From Sindora glabra (taxonomy: Eukaryota > Streptophyta > Magnoliopsida > Fabales > Fabaceae): a DNA stretch of 64,000 nt. This document shows, in pieces, positions 21,839-34,150 of this stretch. A program made the position numbers and the translations under genes. The notes below the pieces were generated by a model that saw only the letters and a program-made list of their open reading frames with translations, searched no databases and was not told the DNA's origin. Each line of letters opens with the position of its first letter. Position 1 is the first letter of the stretch. Location: the NCBI GenBank assembly GCA_020226215.1, contig CM035234.1:14350713-14414712 (forward strand), written 5' to 3'.

Positions 21839-22683
21839 CTCATTCCATACTCGTGCTTTCAAACTCTGAACAACTTGTGGCAGTTGGAGGCCAACCATTT
21901 GCGCACCTAATGTCCCTTTTGACAGCAAATTTTTAAGGGTCAAGAAAACAACTTCAACAACCTAACAAGAATCAGTAAAACAAAGATGTTAATAACTTAA
22001 TGTCAAACTTCAAAACTATTGAGTGTTAGTGTCAAACATATACTGTTCTACATGTCATGGATAAACAAAGCAGTAGCCTAGATAAATTAGCAGGAAAGCT
22101 AATATAAATTCAGCTGAGAACAAAAAAATGGGAACATGAACTTGAAGCTAGCAATAAAGACTTACATTCTCTTTGGTGGAACTCTTAACGAAATCAATCA
22201 GTCACGGAAGGGTTCTTGAAGTAGCCAAGTATTCTATGGCTGGTTCATTATAGGATAAGGCCCATACACAAAAACATGTTTCATAAAGAAGCTGTTACAG
22301 AGAGAGCTCTCAATTAAATTCCATTTTTTTCCTACATAAAAGCCTTTAAATATTCAATCATTACAATGATTTATGATTTATTGATCAGTCAATTGCAAAA
22401 GATAATTTGGAATTCCCAACCACCCTCTCCTTCACTGTTCTGAGGTAAAAATAAAATTATTTCGTCTCTGAACTTACTGTCTTCAATTAGGCATATTTCT
22501 CCATCTAGTACAGGCAATATCAGCTATTAGACATCCAACATGCATTAAAAGTATTAGTTATGACCGGATGCATCATGCTTATCAGTTATAAAGCTTCTCA
22601 GAACCAGAGTTTAACAAACTTACCTGCATAAACGGCCGGGTAGATGCTGGAGAAATCAAAGGCATGAGCAACTTAACCCCGTT
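21839..22683 (-). pseudogene. Vacuolar H+-ATPase subunit H fragment, three exons
   Basis: Minus-strand exons are about 22683-22624 (GVKLLMPLISPASTR), 22291-22166 (LLYETCFCVWALSYNEPA, then FVKSSTKEN) and 21961-21839 (KNLLSKGTLGAQMVGLQLPQ, then SLKARVWNE). These are consecutive central exons of the V1 stator subunit H, which regulates coupling of ATP hydrolysis to proton pumping at the vacuole and endomembranes. GT-AG introns remain, so capture was at DNA level, not through mRNA. An Arg codon is now TGA (TLP*LI). The N-terminal half and C-terminal third are absent. The next downstream block belongs to a different gene (Agenet), giving a chimeric arrangement. Not functional as subunit H. Confidence 0.85.
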
Positions 22684-22689
22684 TACTAT

Positions 22690-25028
22690 TTTCATTTTTT
22701 TTCTATCTATTTCATTATGTGTATATATATATTTCATATTCTATTATTATATATTAGTTATAAACCAATATATTTAATAGCATAGATATAATATAATATA
22801 ATATATTTTATCTTTATTAAAATAATTTCATATAAGTTAGAATTTTAATTTAATTTTAATTCAATTATTTAAGTACATATTTTATTTTTAGCTATTATAT
22901 TATTTTACTATTTATTAATTGTTTCTCTTTCTTTTATTAAGTGGATCCTTGCACATCTTTCTTCCTTTTTTTCGTTTATATCCACTTTCATGCAACTTAG
23001 ACATTAATTTTATAAACAAGTATACAAACAATAAATATATTTTATTTTTATTATAATATTATTTTAAATAAGTTCAACAATCTAATTTAATTAAATTTTA
23101 TTTTTAACTCTTATATTAATTTACAATTCACTCATTGTTTTTTTACTTTTTCTTTGCTCCAATCCATGGCTTTTTATTTTTTTCTTTTGCAATATAGATG
23201 CTAATGTTATTAAGTACTATAAATACAATATTATGTATATTTAATTTTATTATAAATAAGTTAAAAATGAATATACAAAGTATTAATTGAAATAATTAAT
23301 TACATATTCTATTATTTAACAAATATGTAAAAATTAAAATTAGACTTTTTTATTTGAATTTTATCAATGAGTTCTTAATATCAATTTTTTAGTGCTATTT
23401 TCTAAATTAAATATATATTAATAGAAAATTTGCCAACCTATACAAATTGTGTACCATTTTAATTTATTTATTTTATTATATATTTTTTATATTTAATTTT
23501 ATTATTTACAGTTCAAAACAATATAGATATAATATGATGTAATATATTTTATTTTTATTATAAACATATTTTAAATAAGTTAAAATTTAATTGAATTTTT
23601 TTTATATATTTTATTTTTAACTCCTATATTACTTTTTTTGTCCCTTAATATTATTTATTACATTTTGAAAAAAATATATCTTTATTATTTTAAAATTTTA
23701 ATAAAGCATTAATTTTTCAACTTTATCTTTCTTTTTCACTAATAAATGTATCATTATTCAACACATTTATCTCCTAATGTCTTAACAAATTTATTCCAAT
23801 ATATTTCTCATTTCATTTTAAATTATCTTGAACTTTGTACATAAAATAAAAAATGGAGTAAATTTTAATTTTGAATTAATGTATAGTTAACTTTGAAAAG
23901 TTCAATAAGAATAAACACACTAAACTACTTTCTTAATCTTTATAAAAATAATTAAGTATGATGAATAATAAAAGACAAAGGAAATACTTTACAATTCATC
24001 CATCGTTTTTTCCTTTTCCTTTTTTTTTTTTTTGTAATCTGCTCTATTGCACATTTTTCTTGCTTCATGTCATTACTTTTGTTGATAACTTAAATATTAA
24101 TATGACAACATAATATATTTAATTTTTTATTATTTTAAAAATAGGTTAAGAATTTAATTTAATTAGATTAGTTAGTTATATATATTTTATTTTTAACTTT
24201 TATAATACTTTATTACACATTCATTTTTTCTCTTTCTTTTATTTGTTTCATTGCACACTTTTTTTTTCCTATTGTAAGTCCATTACTATTTTTTGAAGTC
24301 AGACACTAAGAATACTATTATATATTTGTATATATGTAGTCTTATTATAAAAATATTTCTAAAAAGTTTAAAATTTAATTTAGATACTCTTAATTGAATT
24401 ATATAATCTATTTTTGAAAAAAATAATTAAAAAATAAATTTAAATTTATTTAATAAAATTTTTTAGTATATTGTTTATATCTTTTCAAATATTATATTTT
24501 AAATATTTGGATTCAGAAAAGAGGCTCGCAGGTTTTTTTTTTCTTTTGAAAAATACAAGAGAGAAGTAATCAACATATTGATATTGAAAAGCTAAAACAA
24601 ATTTTCCGATACTGGATCCAATGAAATTCACAAGTATAGGAAAAGATTTTGTCAAATAGAATTTTTTTTTATTTTAATATGATTTATAAGGATTGTTATT
24701 ACAAATATACATTAATTAAGACTTTATTTTTTAACAGGTCACACCTATTTTTTCTTTTATTTTTTCTATTTTTTTATTCACTTTATATATTTACATATTA
24801 AACATTAATATCACTAAATAATATCAATATAACACAAAATCTTTTCTTATAATTTTTAAATGAATTAAAGATATAATTTAATTAAATTATTTCACTATAT
24901 CATATTTTATTTTTTTAATTTCAAATCTAATTATATAATTATAAAATAAATATGATAAATTAAATTTTAATATTTTTATAATTTTTATTATATATTTAAT
25001 ATTCTTATGTTGAAAAACAAATAGATAT
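22690..25028. repeat. Degenerate AT-rich repeat array, unit roughly 200-300 bp
   Basis: A recurring phrase (aatatattttatttttattata, tttaaataagtt, ttaatttaatt, attttatttttaactcttat, then ctctttcttttatt and ttgcac) appears near 22790, 23030, 23240, 23530, 24110, 24320 and 24810. Units are strongly diverged and length-variable. The array begins exactly where the VHA-H fragment stops and ends at the hairpin at 25029. No coding region. Confidence 0.55.
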
Positions 25029-25057
25029 CCGGGCACATGCACGGATCTTAAAGCTCG
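25029..25057 (+). mobile_element. Helitron-like 3' terminus (hairpin plus CTCG)
   Basis: The sequence ccgggcacatgcacgg can form a six-pair GC stem with one mismatch. It is followed after nine bases by ctcg and then T. Plant Helitrons end with a GC-rich hairpin, a short spacer and CTRR (usually CTAG) before a T. Here the last motif is CTCG, one base off. A 5' TC end was not located, so the element boundary upstream is unknown. Confidence 0.4.
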
Positions 25058-27045
25058 TGTCATTAATTCTAAAGAATTTGTTGACCACATATCACGTCCT
25101 TTTTATTTCAAACAGCAGCCGGGGCGTAAACTCAAGGAAGATAGAAGAGCACAGGCAGAGAGGTTAGAGGTGGGAAAGTAGGTATAAAACGTACGGTCGC
25201 AGAAGTGCTAAAGATCGATTTAATGTTTAGGAGGGTTAAATGTTTGTTCTAAGATATATAAGTTGTAATTTAATTAAAAAAATATAAATTTTAAAAAAGT
25301 TTAACTTCTAAAATAAATCATTTTATAAAATTTATTGAATAAAAAATTATAAGTTACAAATTTTTAGTATGTCAAATATTTTTAAAAATTAATAAATTAT
25401 AAATTAAATTATTTACTACACCAAAGATATACGTGTTGTTTTGATAGGATAAACCGATGCTGAAAGCTTAGTTTCTGAAAATTTAGAATTTTAAGTGTAA
25501 TAGTTCACACAAAATAAAAATACAAATGCATAAATGTAATTGTGATAGTTCATACAAGAAGTAATTTTTTGTAAAAATTGAATTTTTTTAAAAAAAAATT
25601 TTTATATAAATTTTTTAAAAAATGTTTATAGTCATTTAATTAAGATACGGGAAGTAATATTTTATTAGAAATAATTTATTATATTTTATTTAATTTAATT
25701 TTGAATATCTTAAAAAATATTAATAAAATAATTTTTATATTCTCAATATTATAATAAGATTAATTTTATTATTATATCCATAAATAATATAAAAAATAGA
25801 ACTTACATAAAAGAAAGTGAATAAGTAACTTCTTATATTTTGTGAAAAGTAAAACTTTCCACAAAATCCTATTTATTCCAATTTATTAAATAATAACAAA
25901 TTAAACAACTCATGTTTTTACTATTTTTTAAAAAATAAAACTTCTCATACTAATGAAGTGAATTAAAAGATCTCTATTTTTTTTTATTTTTTCCCCTTTC
26001 CTTACCACACGCTGCATGGGGTACTCACTCTTACTTATCACGCTACAAACACATTTATCACATCGCATGGAAAGCAAATTTCCCGACCACTAACCACTGA
26101 AATATAATTAAAGTTCCCTAATAATTTTCTAGTTCTGGTAATCTTTTTGTGTAAGATGTTATCTTTGATAATCTAGTACCATCAATTGATTAGTTCAATG
26201 GAATTAGACTGAATTTTAAAATATTTTAAATTCTATGAATTTGATTTTTAAAAGCATCTTTATTGAAAAGGAAATTTATTTTCTATTATTCTCATCAAGG
26301 AGTACTCTTTCATTGTTGATAAAAAAAAGTGTAAGTTTACCTTGGGTGAAAAAAAAAAAAATCTTTGAAAACGTAGCAACACTTGATATTATTATAACAT
26401 GTAGTTGCATCGCAACATAGGCTAGCAAACTCTTCCAAAGAGAAATTTTTAGTCCTACCCTAATAATATTGAGATTTTCACTACTACTACTTATTTCTTT
26501 TGACAAATTAAAAAACTGCTTCCTTAATTTTAGAAATTACTCAATTACGACATCATAAATGCCAATTTGTCAAAATAAAATAGGAAGTAGCATTAAAAAT
26601 CTCAGTACCATGATAAGACTAGAAAACTTTCCCTCTTTCACTTGCTACTTAATATTATCAAACACTTGGCGTCCGAAGTTGCAATTCTCCTCCCAGTACC
26701 TTCATCTGGAAATTTACACGATTTCGTTATGAACTTAAATGCTACAGGAATTCTTTTTCAAGCATCATCTAGATTCTAGAAATTCATCCTGAAATGGAAA
26801 ATATTCTTCACAGAAAACAAAAACGAGGCATATGGATAAATTGATTAAACATTATAGTACACAAATTACTTTACTGAATTGAGAAAAATCGAATAAGCAT
26901 AGTAACCAAAATTTAATGTTCAAATAACTTATGTTATGCTTGTTAATGAGGAAGGGAAATATCAGTTCTGGAGTTTCAAAGAGAAAGTCACAGAACTCCA
27001 GAACCAGAAGTTCCAATTTTTTACCACTGAAGATTAAATCACTGG
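25058..27045. other. Intergenic and 3' flank of the bHLH gene
   Basis: The first 150 bases after the hairpin are moderately GC-rich without a recognisable frame. The remainder is AT-rich. The stretch from about 26500 to 27045 presumably holds the 3' untranslated region of the bHLH gene. Short open frames at 26235-26506 on both strands are unsupported. Confidence 0.45.
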
Positions 27046-30000
27046 TTAAAACTTGCAGGAAACCTTCCAGAGTGCTTCTTTGATCATCCCGAGTGGTGCA
27101 ACTGCCGCTCCTCGAAACTGAAATGAAGATTTAAAACCTCATTAGAATGATTTTAAATGAATGTATCAATATGAAAGGAAATTTACTTCTAAGGAAAAAA
27201 AAAATTCTCAAATGCGTTTTTTAATTTATTGTCCTTTCTGCTGCAGTTTTGAATAGTGCTGCAATGCAGGATTAGCCATAATCTTCTCATCTCTTCATGC
27301 TATCAGGCAATTAAAAATCATAATGAAATCACAAGAATAAGTTGTCTGGGAAATTGTTTGGAAGATTTTATTATTTGCCTTGGTGCAAGACAGAGACTGG
27401 AAGCAGTTCTAGAGATGTATTTTGTCCAAGGGAGCTACTTAAACAATCAAACTGGTTGCAAAATGACCTAACAGTGTGAGAGGACCGCGGCTCTAAAATT
27501 TTCTGTGGGACCCACCCATTGTGATTCAAGCTTTTAACATTTTGTATTTGGTAAGAGTTAGAAGTACAAACCTTAGACTTAAGGGTCAGCATGAGAACAC
27601 CATCAACTGTGACTGATTGAACTGTGTGTGCATCCAAATACAGATTGTTTATAGCATCCATTATATCAAGCAATATGTATTCCCTATAAGGGCATTTCAT
27701 CTCAATAGAAACCTCCTGATCTTTCATTTTCACCTTCACATCCATTGGCATGCCATCCTTTAGAACAATGCTGCTTAGCTCTTTGTTTTCCTCATCAACA
27801 TCACAAGCCTTCCTCTTGTTCATCAAAGGCTTCTTTCCCTTGTAAGTTTTGCCCGTTTCATAGTTATCGGATATCTGCTCTAACATTTCCGGGTTTTTTC
27901 TTCTGGATTTTGCTTCATAATCCGTGATGTCCATGCAGGATTCCAATTCTTGCACTCTTGCCTCAAGCTCTTTTAGATATTTGATTGTGTCACCAAGGAT
28001 TGAAATCTTGTCCAACTGCATATGATTAGCTATTACATAAACATAGAGATATCTCAATAGAGAAGTTATAGTCGCACTTTTACATCATTCACAAGACCCT
28101 TAGGTCTGTACGTATGACATTATTTGAGTCGAATACAAACGACTCGGGTTGTGCCATGTGTGCAGGTGTTGGGATTGGAATTCTGTTGACCTGCATATGA
28201 TTAGGAAGTACTTTACCAAAAAGATGTTCCAATAGAGTATTGATACTTATATTTTGTATCATTCACAATACCTCTTACACCTATACACATAGTACAATAT
28301 GAATCAAATTAGCCCCATTTATGCGAAGTGACTCAGATTATGCACATTGTGCATATGTGTGGGATGTCGTGAATGATACCAAGTGGAAGTAGCATTTTTC
28401 ATTCTAATATATGCAGGGTACTCCATGAAGTAGTTCCAGAGAATTTGAAAATCCAATGGCATGCTAAAGTTAATTACTTCTAGCAGATGATGAATAAATA
28501 CCTCGTTTATAGAAGGAACTATGGACTTGAGAACCTGAAAATTTTCAGATTCTCTTCTTTTATCTGACAGAACATTTTCCACGCAGTTGTCACCTTTTTC
28601 CAGTTTCTTATGACATTTTGTTTGGTCATTTTCCTTTTTTGACTTGAAAGAGGATCCACTGCCATGCATGAAAGGAACATTGAACAGAATCTTCTTCAAC
28701 ATGCCTTGCTTTACCCCTGACCTTAGCCTTTCAGACATCTCTCCTTTCTTCCACCTCACAAAACCAGATTTACACTTGGAGTTATTAGTATATGGATTTT
28801 CTCTGAACACGGATGAATTCCCCAATATAGCAGAAAGAGTTCTAGTATAGTGCAAGTCCTCATCAGCTCCAATGTTCAAGGAGCTCAGCTTTGAGTGGTT
28901 GCAATCTTGAACTTTCTTTAAATGAACTCGACTTGCATTCTCGTAAGCCTCATCTTGGTTCTCGAAGGCATCAGATATACAATCCCCAGAACTATGGGAA
29001 TCTTGGACACCATTGCCCAAGCCATCATCCAAGAAAATCTGGTAATTAACTTGAGAAGATCTACCATTAATGACCTCAATAATGGAGTCTTCTATCTGGC
29101 ATTGGTGCTTACAACTATTCGAGCATTCATCGGAAGAACCTATGTTCAAATCTTGATTCTTGTCTTCTTGCATTGCATCCATTGGATATTCCTGATCAAA
29201 ATTGATCTCCTCTTGAGAAAAACAAGGATTCTCTAAAGCCATTACCCTTAAAATCCCATGGTCAACTTTGGTGTAACTTGGATCTTTATCATCATCATCA
29301 TCATCTACTTTGTTTGGAGGAGGGAGAGATTTATCAGAGCAGATAGGCTTTGAGAAGTCTAGGAAGCAAGCTTTGACATGCTGAATGATATTGAGGTCCT
29401 CAGAGACCTATAAATAACAACAAAAGAGGCAGAACTTTTTTATTTGAAGTCTTGACAAGTTACATGCTGAAAATTTTTCATGAATTTTTGAGATAAAAAT
29501 GTGACGTGGTTAACTAGTAACCGAAAAATGACAACGGAAGATTGAAAAAGAAGTTACCATCTCATTTGTGCCAATCTCGATCACGCCTTGGAGGTAGGGG
29601 AAACATACTACAGTCTGCAAGATTTCAGCAGAAATATGAACATTATTTTATGAGAAGAAAAAGTCATTTTAACCGAAAAAAATTTCTCCTTCGCCAATTA
29701 CAACTTCTTTTTCTGGTTTGTCTTTCATAAATTTGTTGCTGGATCTGTAGAAAGGATGCATGTTCTTTAGAAAAAGTGGCTACAGGCTGAGTTCTAACCT
29801 TTTGTAAATCATGCTGAAAGTAGACACTTTTTACTACATTGCTGATGTAGAGGAAAAGTTAGGAAAATGCTACATGTATTACCAGAGTTCAAACCTTCTT
29901 TACAACTGCATGTATGTCACATTCTGCATCAAACTCGCTCAGGCATAGATAGGGCTAGCTTGATGCAGATTGTGCCACGCGTGCAGTTGTAAACGGTAGC

Positions 30001-31630
30001 AATGCAGTGCTCAGGTCTCAGACACATTACTACAAACAGAAGGTACGAATTCAATCCCCAAGAAATACTTGGGCAAGAAAATAACTTCCAAGAAGTAGCC
30101 ATACCTGGATTGAAGCACTCTGCGTACAGTGATTAATTCCCATTTCAGATGAACAAAAGCCAACAGAGTAGAAGAATATCAGATTTCTCTATCTAGTCAT
30201 CAGCTAATGCTGTACTAATTCCGAAACCAAAATCTTCAAAAAAAAAAAAGAAGAAAAGAAAAGAAAATCCAACCTTCGCGAGCAAAGAACGAGAGAAAAT
30301 CTTGCTATCCGCATACTGGGCATCACATAACCAAATTGTTTCCCCGCTTTGCAACGCTCTTCCGGGCAAACTGTTTGACAAGAAGCAAAGAATCGAACAA
30401 GGTGAAACATAACAAAAGTAATGAACTTCATCAAGAATGTGACATCACAAAACAATTTGTCACTAAAAAAACTCTTAACTCTGTTTGTCTTGGTAAAAAA
30501 CATCCTCCCTACCATTATAGCTATAAACTATCAAAGATAGTAAAAAATGATTAATATATTCAATATTAAATATAACAAATTTAATAGAAAGAGAAAGTTT
30601 TCCTCCACCACCATAGTTTTAGGAATCAATTTTCTTTTAATCATAAGATATATAGATATATGATAATTTTTTTATTTATATATAAAGAAATGAAATTATT
30701 CTGTAAAAATTATCTTCAGACAAATAAATGAGGCAGGAAAATGACTTCAATTATGATAAGAAGGAAAAATAATTAATTACCTTTCACTGGGCTTGAACAC
30801 AAAGGACATGCACACCAAGTAATACCACTCAAGGTCGGTGAGATCCTCTGGAGACAATGCAGCTGAGGGCCTTTTAGCCTGTGTGTCAGTTTCAGCTTCA
30901 TGAAGAAAATTGTAGAGTTCTTTGAGTTGGTCACTTCTTTGAAGGCCTATTTTGTCAGCCTCAAGTAGTTCTGTGCTTTGGACTGTCTTCCTTGTCTTAA
31001 TGTCTCCATTGTAGTATCCATCACTCCATTCCAGTACTCTGCTGACAATTTTCATAATTACGAAAAAAAGATTAAAAATATAAAGAATATATATATTAGC
31101 TTCATTACAGTTTTTCACTATTTCTGTCAAGAATCTACTTTCTGCTCTTGACTGGGACCTGAGTTTACTGTCTTAGAAAGTGCAAATATGAACTCTGAAG
31201 TGGTCAATTTGAGCACACTGATGAGAAAAATGAAAGATTTTCTCTGACTCAGATGCTAGTTTCATGGTTTATTCTGAAAAATACATTATACTTCAATTTG
31301 ACAAAAGTAACAACTGCCAAAGTTCTTCTCTACATGTACTTTAAACCCTCTGTTGGAAACTGAAGACAGATAAAATCAACTCAAAAAGTCACCAAAATCC
31401 ATGATTTAGAAGTAAACTGAACCAAGAAGCTCAAAATTGATACTAGGAAGATTAAGATGGCTATGGAAGTGAAAATTTTTTAAAAAGTAGCATTTTTTTT
31501 TATACCCTTCTTTGGAGGTTGAAAATGACCAGAAAATCCCATAGCTCCATTGAATACTCCTGACTGCAACAGCAAGCTTTGTTCTGAGGTTTTCCTGCAT
31601 TTTCTCATGGTTCTGACTCCATGAGCCCAT
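27046..31630 (-). CDS. GL3/EGL3/MYC1-like: bHLH transcription factor, subgroup IIIf (GL3/EGL3/MYC1-type)
   Basis: Eight coding exons: 31630-31506, 31038-30781, 30370-30274, 30119-30105, 29614-29558, 29407-28502, 28015-27572 and 27117-27046. Every boundary is GT-AG, phases agree, and the CDS is 1974 nt (657 aa; Arabidopsis GL3 is about 637). The N-terminal bHLH-MYC_N domain (residues about 14-200) contains LAVAVRSIQWSYGIFWS, VLEWSDGYYNGDIKTRKTVQ, LTDLEWYYLVCMSFVF and LPGRALQSGETIWLCDAQYA, which in related proteins binds R2R3-MYBs. A long acidic/variable region follows. The bHLH spans about 459-515 (VLKSIVPSINE, then LDKISILGDTIKYLKELEA). An ACT-like dimer domain ends with FRGAAVAPLGMIKEALWKV. 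Such proteins join MYB-bHLH-WD40 complexes in the nucleus controlling trichomes, root hairs or flavonoids. The basic region is atypical (residues 461-474). TT8 is less likely because LEWYYLVCMSFVF and AQYADSK are GL3-clade forms. No disabling mutation is visible. Confidence 0.93.
28016..28340 (-). repeat. Tandem duplication within intron 6 of the bHLH gene, including the acceptor
   Basis: The stretch starting ctgcatatgattag at 28016 (plus strand) recurs at about 28191, about 175 bp on. Both copies continue with related phrases (caatagag, catcattcacaa(g/t)acc, tacacatagta-like). On the minus strand this places two copies of the splice acceptor motif CTAATCATATGCAG in one intron. Only the 28016 copy is followed by the second bHLH helix. 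Confidence 0.6.
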
Positions 31631-31639
31631 ATCTGTTTC

Positions 31640-31900
31640 CTCTAAGTGAATCCTACAGAAGAGAAAGAAAAAGCCAGCAAACTCTGGGTGAGGTAGTTAC
31701 TTTCACTTTCATTGTTGAGAGAAAAGTGAAGTTTATGTTTTACTTGCAAAATTAATTTGCCTCTGCAACATAGATGAAAGGAACATCTTTATATTCAGTG
31801 AACTGGTGCTGCACTGTGGGATTTTATGCTAAGAAACCACAGGAGCAAAGAACAGTGCATCCTCAGATTCAGGAGAGAGAGAGAGAGAGAGAGAGACGCA
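31640..31900 (-). promoter_or_regulatory. Probable 5' leader of the bHLH gene with (GA)n
   Basis: Upstream of the ATG, TTCTGTAG at 31660-31653 could be the acceptor of a leader intron, with a matching donor gtaaaac-like site near 31745. A run of about twelve GA dinucleotides lies at 31872-31896; read on the coding strand it is a CT run. CT-rich leaders are common in plant genes. No clear TATA box was assigned. Confidence 0.4.
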
Positions 31901-34150
31901 GAATTTTTTTTTTTAATTGAAATGGTGGATTTCAGTAGGGAAAAAATAATGCAGAGAACAACACACAAACAATTTCATTTGTCATTGTTTTCAAGATATT
32001 GAAAATAATAAAAATTAAGAAAATATTTTATTTTATCAAATTAGATAAAAAACATTCTAGATTGATGAAGTGACACTCATTGTTTTAAAATTTCATTGGC
32101 ATGTTTAGAATTTAAATTTAAAATTTTACGAGTATATATTAAATGAATTATAATTTTTAAAATAAAAATATAGAAAATCTTTTTACTCTGTGTAAGCTCA
32201 TTCATCTATATAAATCTTGCTAATTATGATCCTATGGATATGGGTATGCTTACAGGTATAAAATTAAATACATTTATTGTTCCCATTTTCTCCTTTCCAT
32301 GATAACCAATGATTTTGTGTCTTTATGGATTAGAAAATAAGCTTGAAACGTGATCCATGGCTTTCTAGGGTTTAGTGAAGCCATTATTGACAAATACACT
32401 AAACAATCCCATGTGAATTTTAGTGCCAAAACAATGATTTTTACTGCTTAGTAGCTGTCAAAGTGTAATATCATGTTTTACCATCATTTTTAATGGCGTC
32501 CCTTTTTCAACATAATACATACCCAGCGAAAGGAGAGAGAATATCGTCAAGCCTCCGATTGATTTCAACAATATTTTTATAAAATATTAAATTAAAAATT
32601 TTTTAATTTATTTAATATTAAATATAAAATTTTAAAAATTATTTTTTTATAAAAAATTATTTTTTATTTCATTTTTATATTTTTTAAAAAATACTTTTCA
32701 ACAAGGTAAATGAGATCTAAAATGACAGTTTCTTTCTAGTTCTGAAAAAATACGCAATACAAATGCACGTTAAGTTGATGCATTTGTTAATCGGCAAGTA
32801 TAGAGAAGAGGTTCAAATTTCTTTTCACTGTCATTTCTTCTCTCTTCTTCCATTTAGACGCACGCCATCCGTGAAAGCAACGAAGGATCAATTAATTTTC
32901 AGGTCAAAAAAAAAATTACAGCAATTACAATTTTTATTTCATATTTTAATTTAATTACACTCATTTTTTATTTTTAAAATATATGTTTAACTCTTTTATT
33001 TTTCTAAAAAGTAAATGTATGTTTAATAATAATTTATTTTATTATAAAAATTATGAATTATATAAAAAAATTTCATAAATATTATAAAATTGTGTACGGT
33101 ACATTTTCCAAGATTTAGAATGAAATTGAAGGTGATGTTGGAAACATTTTTTTAAAGCCACTCCTATCTTATAAGATGAATTATGCATTTTACTAAAACT
33201 TACTTCATGCGAGAGAGTGATATTGCAAGCTAATTTTGAAGAGAAACTCCTTCAATAGTATTATAGTAACGTTTAACAAAGATAGTTAATTTTAATCATT
33301 TTTATTCTCTCTCTTTTTTATAGTGGCAAGAGAGAGAGAGAGAGAGTCCTTGGTTATTTTGAAATTTATATCTTGACGGCCTCAATTTAATTTTCAAACA
33401 AAGTGGAGGGTCCAAATCTGGCATCAAGATTTTTGTTTTCTCCAAAATGATTAATTAAATTTCTTGGTAGGGCAGCCCCTGTCATATAAGATAAACCTAA
33501 TCGAAGTAAGGCAGGGACGCACAAGGGCATCGGCATGGGTCCGGGGTCTTCATTCATGGCAGCCTTATTGCAATAACTTTTCTTGTTAGGGACCCCTTAA
33601 TTCATTTTCTTTTCGATTCCTATCACATAAATATAATATAGTACTTGATTTTCGTACAACTTGCCCTTTCTATTTTTACCCTCCTATTTCTTTTTTGCTA
33701 ACTACAGATATAGATTCGTGTCCCTTTTAAGTTTTCTTCTCTCTCTCTCTCTCTCTCTTATTGCTATTTCAATAGTAAGTTGATATCGTGATTTTATGAA
33801 AGAGGAAAACACTTGCCTTTTATATTCAAACTGCAAATACCAATTTTTTTTTTAACAGAAAAAGGCAAAGGCTTAATTAAGGAACAATCAATTTAAGGAA
33901 AGATACACCTACTATATCACTTAAACCAAAACATATATCAAGTGAATTTTGATAATGAATCTCTAGAGTTTCCAATAAGCAAATAGAAAATGCCAAATTG
34001 GCTAGGCAGTATAAAATTCAATTTGCTTCCTTATAATAATAAGTAATTTGAATAGGTCATGCTTATTTTGTTAACTCATAAAATAAAGTAATTAATGATT
34101 TGTAAGGATAAGAATTATTAACATTCTTAAAAACCATTTGCATCACCAAT
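31900..34150. other. AT-rich upstream intergenic region with GA/CT microsatellites
   Basis: No coding region was found. Microsatellites lie at about 33329-33346 (ag)n and 33738-33759 (ct)n. A more balanced patch at 33480-33560 shows no open frame of interest. Distal regulatory sequence of the bHLH gene may be included. Confidence 0.5.

Noticed and set aside
27046..31630. Assignment of the bHLH gene to TT8
   Set aside because: TT8 proteins differ at LEWFYLLCMSFSF-type and exon 3 motifs; the forms here match the GL3/EGL3/MYC1 branch.
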